A stretch of DNA of 6,358 bases from an uncultured delta proteobacterium (GTDB lineage Bacteria; Myxococcota_A; Polyangia; Polyangiales; Ga0077539): assembly GCA_903860995.1 (NCBI GenBank), contig CAIOSS010000299.1, forward strand, positions 1 through 6,358, given 5' to 3'. The position numbers and the translations under genes are program-made. Below the pieces are notes generated by a model that was not told the DNA's origin, made no database searches, and saw only the letters and a list, made by a program, of their open reading frames with translations. The first letter of the stretch is position 1. Every line of letters starts with the position of its first letter. This document shows, in pieces, positions 1 through 6,171 of the stretch.

Positions 1-554
1 CCCGCGCGCTCGCCGCGCCCGTCGACGCGGCCGCCCCGGTCGCCGCCACCGCCGCGGGACCCGACGCCTGCGGCGCGACCCGCCGCGACACCGTGTGTCT
101 CCCCGCGGGCCTCTCGCTGCTCGGGGCCGACACCACCGAAGACCACTTCGAGCTGCGCCCCGCCCGCGCCGCGCGCCTCCGGGCGTTCTCCCTCGACCGC
201 GCGGAGGTCGACGCCGCCCGCTACCGCGAGTGCGTCGCCGCGGGCCGCTGCGCCCCGATGCGCTGCGACGCTGACGGCCCCGCCGCCGCGCCCGCCCGCT
301 GCCGCGCCTGGGCCGGCGCCCGCGCCTACTGCGCCGTCCGCGGCGGGCGCCTCCCCTCCGAGGCCGAGTGGCAGCGCGCGGCGGCCGGCCCGCTGGAGCT
401 GAGCCGCCCGTACCCCTATGGCGCTGCCGCCGCCGCGGCCGACGCCGCCGTCGACGACCTTACCCCGGAGGGTATTCGCGACCTCGCGGGCTCGGTGGCC
501 GAGTGGGTCGACGACCCGGGCAACTTCTACCCCGCGCTCCCCGAGCTCCCGCGC

Positions 555-590
555 CTCGACGCCGCCGTCGACGCCGCCGTCGACGCCGCC
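555..590. repeat. 12-bp tandem repeat (about 3 copies) in the FGE-fold gene
   Basis: GTCGACGCCGCC is repeated head to tail (567-578, 579-590), with a preceding copy differing in one base (555-566). It encodes repeats of VDAA within an insertion between the conserved EWVDD and VVRGG blocks. The same 12-mer also occurs singly at 207-218. In-frame expansion would lengthen a loop, not destroy the fold. Confidence 0.75.
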
Positions 591-778
591 CTCGCCGAGC
601 TCCCGCCGCGCACCGACGCGGGGCTCTTCATCTACGACGACCCGCGCGGCGCCCAGCGGGGCCCCTGGCGCGTCGTGCGGGGCGGCGACGCCCGCCTCCC
701 GTGGGGGCAGTGCACCAGCGCGCTCCGGCGGATGCGCCTGCCCACCGAGGCGCTCCCCTGGGTGGGCGTGCGCTGCGC

Positions 779-2176
<1,398 letters not shown>

Positions 2177-2229
2177 CACAGCGCGGAGTGTACCCCGACG
2201 CGCCGAGGGACTAACGTCAACAACTCGCC

Positions 2230-2469
2230 ATGAGTGACGCCCCGGAGCCCATCGACGACCTGCCCGTTGCCTCCGGCGGCGCCGTCGACGAATCCACCCT
2301 CCTGCCCGTCGAGCGCGACCGGCGCTTCGTCGTCCGCCTCGTGCTGATGCTCCTCGTGGGCCTCATCGCGGGCAGCTTCGTCGCGATGAAGCTGCGCAAC
2401 GAGGCCGGCTCGTGCGGCGCGAAGCTCATGCGCCCCGGCAGCACCGTCATCCCCCCGCGGTCCCGGTGA
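2230..2469 (+). CDS. Small single-pass membrane protein, unknown function
   Basis: The ORF encodes 79 residues. The N-terminal 30 residues are acidic and Pro-rich (MSDAPEPIDDLP...), and RDRR at 29-32 precedes one hydrophobic helix at about 33-52 (FVVRLVLMLLVGLIAGSFVA). A short basic tail with one Cys (about residue 62) and an IPPRSR end follows. There is no signal-peptidase site, so it probably stays anchored in the inner membrane. An in-frame TAA at 2212 limits the start, and ATG 2230 is the only sensible choice. No good Shine-Dalgarno sequence precedes it; the nearest purine run, GAGGGA at 2205-2210, is too far away. It diverges from the response regulator, so the two may share a control region, but nothing in the protein suggests a sensor. 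I do not recognise a family. Reality is supported by its orderly topology, G/C third positions and placement between genes. Confidence 0.65.
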   Translation: MSDAPEPIDDLPVASGGAVDESTLLPVERDRRFVVRLVLMLLVGLIAGSFVAMKLRNEAGSCGAKLMRPGSTVIPPRSR

Positions 2470-2582
2470 GCGCCCCGTCCGCCGAGCACCGCCGCGTGCG
2501 CGCCCACCTCGCCGGCGCCCTGCACGCCGTCCGCGCCGCGCCCGCCGCGCGCCTGGGCGTCCATGTCGGCGTGGCCTGGTAG
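2466..2582 (+). CDS. Possible 38-residue ORF coupled to the upstream membrane protein
   Basis: A GTG at 2466-2468 overlaps the TGA of the membrane-protein gene (GTGA), the classic arrangement for translational coupling, and the frame runs to TAG at 2580-2582. The peptide is basic and Ala/Arg-rich (MSAPSAEHRRVRAHLAGALH at the start, ending GVAW), with no recognisable domain. In DNA this G+C-rich short ORFs arise easily by chance, so this is a low-confidence candidate and may be only the 3' flank of the preceding gene. Confidence 0.2.
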   Translation: MSAPSAEHRRVRAHLAGALHAVRAAPAARLGVHVGVAW

Positions 2583-2603
2583 CGGCAGCGGTCGACGCGG
2601 AGC

Positions 2604-2741
2604 TCAGCGACCGTAGTCGCCTGGGCCAGCGCCCGCGGCGCCCGCGCTCGCGGCCCCCACGCCGACGCCCACCGGGTGCGCGCCCGGCGCTCCGGTGATG
2701 GGGTCGGGGTTGGTGTCCTCAGGTTGCTTCGGGTTGTTCAT
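2604..2741 (-). CDS. Short 'NPDPITGAPGAHPVG' glycine-rich protein, truncated relative to family
   Basis: The ORF encodes 45 residues beginning MNNPKQPEDTNPDPITG and continuing APGAHPVGVGVGAASAG before ending GPGDYGR. The NPDPITGxPGAHPVGxGVGAA signature is the conserved N-terminus of a family of small hypothetical proteins of proteobacteria and relatives. As I know it, that family normally continues into a Gly/Ala-zipper segment and an acidic C-terminal tail of several tens more residues. Here the protein stops just after the zipper begins, so it is either a short variant or truncated. The frame is open upstream to an ATG at 2921, but ATG 2741 is chosen because the family begins here and GGAAGGA (2751-2757, minus strand) sits 9 nt before it, the best ribosome-binding site in the window. 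A sigma-54-like element lies about 90 bp upstream. The biochemical role is unknown. Confidence 0.7.
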   Translation of the reverse strand: MNNPKQPEDTNPDPITGAPGAHPVGVGVGAASAGAAGAGPGDYGR

Positions 2742-2750
2742 GGAGAGGTG

Positions 2751-2757
2751 TCCTTCC
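2751..2757 (-). promoter_or_regulatory. Ribosome-binding site GGAAGGA deciding the start at 2741
   Basis: GGAAGGA on the minus strand is separated by 9 nt from the ATG at 2741-2739. It matches the anti-Shine-Dalgarno sequence well, whereas the other genes in the window have poor or no ribosome-binding sites. It therefore supports the short 45-residue product over the longer frame from 2921. Confidence 0.65.
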
Positions 2758-2832
2758 GTTGCGGACCTGAGCGCGCACCGGACAGTCGGTCGTGATGCCA
2801 GGGCGCGCAGACCCTTGAGACGAGGGTGCATG

Positions 2833-2848
2833 TGCAGCGCATGTGCCG
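2833..2848 (-). promoter_or_regulatory. Candidate sigma-54 promoter (-24/-12) for the 2604-2741 gene
   Basis: Reading the minus strand, CGGCACATGCGCTGCA matches TGGCACG-N4-TTGCW at GGCAC, TGC and the final A, with the invariant GG and GC at the required spacing. The predicted transcription start is near 2822, giving a leader of about 80 nt before ATG 2741, which has a good ribosome-binding site. The element overlaps a small inverted repeat (GCAGCG 2834-2839 / CGCTGC 2847-2852). Two A-tracts and a larger imperfect inverted repeat lie 25-75 bp upstream of it, where activator or bending sites are expected. The sequence match is direct; the promoter activity is inferred. Confidence 0.42.
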
Positions 2849-2860
2849 CTGCAACCGAGC

Positions 2861-2878
2861 GAAAAACGGATGAAAAAC
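2861..2878. repeat. Phased direct repeat GAAAAAC with 11-bp period
   Basis: GAAAAAC occurs at 2861-2867 and again at 2872-2878, exactly one helical turn apart, in otherwise extremely G+C-rich DNA. Phased A-tracts commonly bend DNA. They lie just upstream of the sigma-54-like element at 2833-2848. On the minus strand they read as T-tracts, so they could also serve as the U-run of a terminator formed with the inverted repeat at 2881-2908. Confidence 0.4.
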
Positions 2879-2908
2879 AGGGCATTCCGTGTGGCGTTCC
2901 GGCGTGCC
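2872..2908 (-). terminator. Possible terminator of the 3024-3401 gene, or inverted-repeat operator
   Basis: On the minus strand GGCACGCCG (2908-2900) and CGGAATGCC (2889-2881) form a hairpin with a 10-nt loop and a 2-nt internal mismatch. CTG then TTTTT follows (2880-2873). That is the layout of an intrinsic terminator about 115 nt after the stop at 3024. The stem is imperfect and the T-run short. The same inverted repeat, centred about 73 bp upstream of the predicted start at 2822, could instead be a dimeric activator site. I cannot separate the two readings from sequence. Confidence 0.3.
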
Positions 2909-2945
2909 GCGGCGCTCGCATGGGGCGACGATGTGCACCCGCGGC

Positions 2946-2965
2946 GCCGCGATGGATCCCGCGGC
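2946..2965. repeat. Small GC-rich inverted repeat downstream of the 3024-3401 gene
   Basis: GCCGCG at 2946-2951 and CGCGGC at 2960-2965 form a perfect 6-bp stem with an 8-nt loop. No T-run follows on either strand. It might contribute to transcript ending downstream of the stop at 3024, but such short GC palindromes are common by chance in this DNA. Confidence 0.2.
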
Positions 2966-3023
2966 GGGCGTCTGCGATCGGGGAGGGAGCTGGTTGGTCG
3001 GGGAGCGGAGCGGAGCGGCGAGG

Positions 3024-3401
3024 TCAGCGCAGGCGGTCGGCCGCGCGGAAGTACTTCTTCGCGTACGCGACGAGCTGACCGTCGGTCGGGTGGTCGACCG
3101 TCTCGATGCCAACGATGCGGGGCTCGAGCGCCTGGTCGTGACGGTGGATGTGTCGGATCAGCTCCAGCTTCGCGGTGGAGGGGCCGACCACGAGGACCTC
3201 GGCGGAGGCCGCGAGCGACGCGGCGACCTCGTGGTAGTAGTGCGAGTCCTCCTCGCGGCGACCGCTCACCGCAGCGCGGTTGTGGAGATGCGCCGGGGTC
3301 GCGAGCGCGTGAACATCAGTCTCGCTGATGTTGTCGGCGTCGAAGTGAAAGACCTTGGCCTCGCGGTGATCGAGCCAGACGACCGTGTGATGGATGGACA
3401 T
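3024..3401 (-). CDS. 'Translational machinery protein' family (eRF1/Pelota-domain-like), 125 residues
   Basis: The protein begins MSIHHTVVWLDHREAKVFHF, the characteristic opening of a family that databases usually call translational machinery protein and that resembles the C-terminal domain of eRF1/Pelota. It has a central VLVVGPSTAKLELIRHI at 69-85, with the GPSTAK loop at 73-78. It ends IVGIETVDHPTDGQLVAYAKKYF (about 96-118), again typical. The length (about 125) is normal and the fold should be a single cytoplasmic alpha/beta domain. In eukaryotic and archaeal relatives this domain contacts the ribosome or release factors. The bacterial role is not established, and stress association is only a common guess. 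An ATG 14 codons upstream (3443) is in frame, but the family begins at 3401. No ribosome-binding site precedes 3401, while a sigma-54-like element ends about 14 bp before it. Confidence 0.88.
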   Translation of the reverse strand: MSIHHTVVWLDHREAKVFHFDADNISETDVHALATPAHLHNRAAVSGRREEDSHYYHEVAASLAASAEVLVVGPSTAKLELIRHIHRHDQALEPRIVGIETVDHPTDGQLVAYAKKYFRAADRLR

Positions 3402-3414
3402 GACGGGCCGCGTG

Positions 3415-3430
3415 AGCAGATCCCGTGCCG
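3415..3430 (-). promoter_or_regulatory. Candidate sigma-54 promoter (-24/-12) for the 3024-3401 gene
   Basis: The minus strand reads CGGCACGGGATCTGCT, matching TGGCACG-N4-TTGCW at GGCACG, TGC and the final T. It is the longest match to the consensus in the window. The predicted transcription start is near 3404, only about 3 nt before ATG 3401, so the message would be essentially leaderless. That is unusual for sigma-54 genes and lowers confidence, although it agrees with the missing ribosome-binding site. Confidence 0.35.
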
Positions 3431-3515
3431 CGCGTAGCACCATGGCGCAGCAGGCGAGTCGGGCGCGAGCCGACGAACCCGCTGCGCGGGCGGTGCAGGA
3501 CTTGCGCTCCGGGCT

Positions 3516-3785
3516 TCAGTCGCCCGCGGCGCGCGCCAGGAGGTCTTCGGTGCTTCTGCGGCGAACGCAGGCTCTGGTAGCGCAGCACCTTGTCGCGGAT
3601 GAGCGGGCGCCTCGCAGGCTGCGCGGCATCAGCTGGTCGAGGAGCGCGAGGAGGAGCGCGTCGTCGATGAAGAACGACTTGCCCACGCCGCCGGGCCCGC
3701 TCACCCCCACGATGGAGACCTGCAAAGGTCGCTTACGGATGACCTCCGTGCGCTGCGCGACCTCGGAACGGCGAACGGTCTCCAT
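3516..3785 (-). CDS. Small P-loop NTPase-like ORF, probably frame-disturbed or truncated
   Basis: The ORF encodes 89 residues beginning METVRRSEVAQRTEVIRKRP, followed by a beta strand LQVSIVGVSG and Walker A GPGGVGKS at residues 30-37, then FFIDDALLLALLDQL. This is the start of a nucleotide-binding domain; no Walker B or later motif follows, so the protein is far too short for a working NTPase of any family I know. Residues about 59-78 in this frame use poor third positions and contain three Cys. The neighbouring frame over 3552-3611 reads RPLIRDKVLRYQSLRSPQK with nearly all G/C third positions, after which the original frame again looks coding (TEDLLARAAGD). Two compensating one-base indels, or assembly errors, are likely. 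It starts 20 bp after the stop of the upstream zincin-like gene and is probably cotranscribed with it. I do not recognise the family. Alternatively the whole ORF is a decaying gene remnant. Confidence 0.5.
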   Translation of the reverse strand: METVRRSEVAQRTEVIRKRPLQVSIVGVSGPGGVGKSFFIDDALLLALLDQLMPRSLRGARSSATRCCATRACVRRRSTEDLLARAAGD

Positions 3786-3805
3786 CGCCCGTCGCCCGAC
3801 CGGGT

Positions 3806-5872
3806 CTACTCGCCCCAGCGCACGCCGTACCGCGCCGCGGGCGCGTCGGGGGCCGCCGCCGGCGCAGCGCCCACCACCGCGCCCACCGCCGGTCCAGGGC
3901 CCGCCGGTCGCGGGTAGCGCGGCGCCGCGGGCCACCGACCGAAGCGTGACGCGTCGGGCGAGGCCGCGCCCAGGTCGTAGCGCTGCATCAGCGGCGCGGC
4001 CGCGTCGGGGCCGTTGCGCGACCGCAGCCGCGCGCACTCCTCGGTCGAGATGCGCTTCGGGCCCGCGACGGTGCCGAGGCTGGCGTCGGCGTCCATGAGC
4101 AGCCACGGGCGGTCGGGGCCCATGTTGTCCGGGTGCCAGGGCTGGTCGAGCAGGATGTGCCCCGCCTCGTGCGACTGCGTCCACGCCTCGCGCTCGGCCG
4201 CGATGCCCGCGCGGTCGATCAGGAACCCATTGCCGATGGACCCGCCGTCGCCGCGTACGAAGGCCTCGCCGATGCGCGTGCCCCGCGAGAAGCGGTTGAT
4301 CACGATCATCTCCATGGTGGTCGCGTCGTCGTCGATGAGCGGCTTGATGAGCGCGCGCTCCTCGAGCGTGCCCGACGTGCTGTTCTGGTTGTTGAACTCG
4401 TCCACCCCGTCGCTGAAGTCCACCGCCGCGATCGCCGCGCCCTGCCGCCGGTCGGTGCTCAGCACCCCGCCGGGGGGCGCCGAGAGCGTCGTCCAACGCC
4501 CCGCGCGGTCGAGCACCAGCACGTCGGCGCTCGGCTCGGCGCCGTAGGTCGTGCGCGGGTTGCTCGTCACCCGGGCCGTGTAGCCCCGCGCGCGCAGCAT
4601 CGCCCCCATCGCCATGGCCGTGTCGATCGGCCGCCACCCCGCGCGCGTCACCAGCGGCGGCAGCGCGACGCCGTTGACCCGCAGCCGCACCTCTCCGCCC
4701 GCCGCGCGCGCCCCGTGGTCGTCGCCGAAGGCGATCATCGTCGGCGTCGGCGGATCGACCACCCGCGCCACCTCGCCCGCCGGGTCGCCCCAGGTCACCC
4801 CGCACTGCGCATACACCTCGTTGGCGATCGCCACCTGCCGCCGCCCGATGTTCAGCGCCGCCGCCTCGCTGCCGCCCACCAGCGGCACACCTCCGCTCGC
4901 CTGCGCCCGGTTGCGCAGCAACAGCACGTGCGCCCGCACCAGCCGCGCGGCCATCGGCCCGTCCTCGCGCCCGGGTCGCCCCACGCGAACGTCCGTCGTC
5001 GCCTCGCCCGCAGCGCCCGCCCGGCGGTAGCCCACCCGCACCCGATCGCGCAGCGCCACCCGCAGCGTCTGCGCCTCGACGCCCGGCGCCCGCTGGTCGA
5101 CCTCGTCGCCCACGAGCCGCACGTAGCCCGAGCGCCACGGCGACCCCGCGTCGGGCCGACGGAGCGCCACCTCCGCGAGCCGCGACCGCAGCGCGCCCGG
5201 CTCCGAGGCGAAGGACGCAGGCGTCCCGCGGCCCTCCCAGCGCACGGCGGCGGGGGCGCCGGCGGCGGGGTCCCACACCTCCGCGCGGAGGTTCTCGGGG
5301 TCGGGCGACGCGTCCCACCACGCGGCGCTGCGCGGCAGGGTCTCGTCGTTGGTCACCTGCCGCGAGAGCATCACCGCGTCGCGGTGGGCGTACACAGGGG
5401 CGTTGTCGCCGCGCAGCACGGTGACCGCCACGACGGTGACCGCCACGCGCCACCGGTGCGCCCCAGCGACGAGCTCCACGGAGGCGTCGTCGGCCCGCGC
5501 GCTCGCCGCCACGCCGACGAGCTCGACGACGGCCGCGCCCCGGCGCACCGGGACGTTCGCGCGCTCGACCAGCGCGCCCGCGGCGTCGCGCACGCGCAGC
5601 CCCCCGGTGACGCTGACCGCCACCGCGCCGGTAGGCACTCCCTCCACGGTGACGGCGACGCGGTCGTCGTCGGCGGCGGTGAGCGACGCCGCCTGCTGCG
5701 AGTCGGGCACGCCGTCGTCGTCGTCGTCGTCGTCGTCCAGGCCCACGATGGCGCGGGCGGGGTCGGCCTCGCCGGTGCTCCAGCGCAGCGTGGGCGGGGC
5801 GGCCTGGGCCGAGGCCGTGGCGAGGCGCGAGAGGCCGGCGAGCAGCACCGCGAGGCAGGGGGCGAGGCGCAT
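3806..5872 (-). CDS. Secreted zincin-like metallopeptidase-type protein with Asp-rich N-terminal loop
   Basis: The protein has 688 residues. A signal peptide (MRLAPCLAVLLAGL...ASAQA, cleavage near 24) indicates export. Residues 44-57 read GLDDDDDDDDGVPD, resembling calcium-binding Asp loops of secreted beta-rich proteins (thrombospondin type 3-like, or the Asp loop seen in bacterial PAD-like N-terminal regions). A beta-rich stretch of about 150 residues follows. HEAGH at 568-572 is a zinc-peptidase HExxH helix with E569 as presumed catalytic base. H580 (HEAGH-x7-H) could be the third ligand, and LLMDAD around M593 looks like a metzincin Met-turn. Standard metzincins have HExxHxxGxxH, two residues shorter, so this is a variant; a gluzincin-type glutamate (E611/E612) is the alternative. 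The C-terminal 40 residues are Pro/Ala-rich. ATG 5872 is chosen because it begins the signal peptide; no clear ribosome-binding site precedes it. The substrate is unknown. It probably heads a two-gene unit with the P-loop ORF. Confidence 0.85.
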   Translation of the reverse strand: MRLAPCLAVLLAGLSRLATASAQAAPPTLRWSTGEADPARAIVGLDDDDDDDDGVPDSQQAASLTAADDDRVAVTVEGVPTGAVAVSVTGGLRVRDAAGALVERANVPVRRGAAVVELVGVAASARADDASVELVAGAHRWRVAVTVVAVTVLRGDNAPVYAHRDAVMLSRQVTNDETLPRSAAWWDASPDPENLRAEVWDPAAGAPAAVRWEGRGTPASFASEPGALRSRLAEVALRRPDAGSPWRSGYVRLVGDEVDQRAPGVEAQTLRVALRDRVRVGYRRAGAAGEATTDVRVGRPGREDGPMAARLVRAHVLLLRNRAQASGGVPLVGGSEAAALNIGRRQVAIANEVYAQCGVTWGDPAGEVARVVDPPTPTMIAFGDDHGARAAGGEVRLRVNGVALPPLVTRAGWRPIDTAMAMGAMLRARGYTARVTSNPRTTYGAEPSADVLVLDRAGRWTTLSAPPGGVLSTDRRQGAAIAAVDFSDGVDEFNNQNSTSGTLEERALIKPLIDDDATTMEMIVINRFSRGTRIGEAFVRGDGGSIGNGFLIDRAGIAAEREAWTQSHEAGHILLDQPWHPDNMGPDRPWLLMDADASLGTVAGPKRISTEECARLRSRNGPDAAAPLMQRYDLGAASPDASRFGRWPAAPRYPRPAGPGPAVGAVVGAAPAAAPDAPAARYGVRWGE
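5714..5737. repeat. Trinucleotide repeat (GAC)8 encoding eight Asp
   Basis: Eight perfect GTC units on the plus strand are eight identical GAC codons (D46-D53) in the secreted zincin-like gene. No synonymous GAT interrupts them, so this is a true DNA microsatellite. It can change length by slippage, adding or removing single Asp residues without shifting frame. Confidence 0.9.
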
Positions 5873-6171
5873 GGACTGAGACCATAGCGCGGACAGCGCG
5901 GGGACGGTCCTCCGCGCGACGCGGCCCGCGCGGCCCGGTCCGCCGCGGTGGAGCCCACGCCGTAGGTCACCGGGGGCTCGCGCGGACGCGTCGGGTCGGC
6001 GGGCTCAAGGTGCACCACGGGGCCCACGCAGAACCCGTTGGCGTCGTCGGTCGAGAGGTCGCAGCGGGCGAGCGAGGTCGCGGAGGAAGGGACAGCCGCA
6101 ACCGCGGTGCCCGCGCGACGCGCATCGCGCTTGCGCTCGACCGGCGCGCGGGTGTAGCGACGGCGGCAGAT
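5873..6171. other. Intergenic stretch between the zincin-like gene and rnpB
   Basis: About 300 bp with divergent flanking genes. I see no gene with a usable start and stop. One minus-strand frame (5914-6165) has G/C third positions in 76 of 84 codons and reads peptide-like, including RCDLSTDDANGFCVGPVVHL. It has no clear start before the RNase P RNA and no stop until deep inside the zincin-like gene. A sigma-54-like element (minus, 6097-6112) and a weak plus-strand sigma-70-like pair (TTGCGC 6131-6136, TGTAGC 6153-6158) that could serve rnpB are the only signals noted. Confidence 0.5.
6097..6112 (-). promoter_or_regulatory. Candidate sigma-54 promoter (-24/-12) upstream of the zincin-like gene
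   Basis: The minus strand reads GGGCACCGCGGTTGCG, containing a full GGCAC-N5-TTGC core with correct spacing; flanking bases do not fit the consensus. The predicted start near 6086 would give a leader of about 214 nt before ATG 5872, which is long. The core match is the best of the three in the window, but the distance and the coding-like surroundings weaken the call. Confidence 0.28.

Noticed and set aside
2187..2220. Sigma-70-like promoter for the response regulator (TTGACG 2220-2215, TACACT 2192-2187, minus)
   Set aside because: The hexamers are separated by 22 nt, too far for a normal promoter, so no feature was called.
2742..2921. Longer start (ATG 2921) for the NPDPITG peptide gene
   Set aside because: The extra 60 residues do not resemble the family, and the strong ribosome-binding site lies at the ATG at 2741.
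3402..3443. Earlier ATG at 3443 for the eRF1-like protein
   Set aside because: Family proteins begin at the MSIHHTVVWLDH block, and the 14 extra codons overlap the -24/-12 element and lack a ribosome-binding site.
4884..4900. GGCAC on the plus strand inside the zincin-like gene as a sigma-54 element
   Set aside because: There is no TTGC/CTGC at the required spacing; the same holds for the other twelve unmatched GGCAC/GTGCC sites.
3786..5885. Upstream extension of the P-loop ORF frame through the zincin-like gene (789 codons)
   Set aside because: Above 3785 this frame is Arg/Gly/Ala shadow of the secreted protein; only the last 89 codons look like protein.
4133..5887. Long plus-strand frame opposite the zincin-like gene
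   Set aside because: It is His/Arg/Ala-rich shadow sequence, while the minus strand has a signal peptide and HEAGH.
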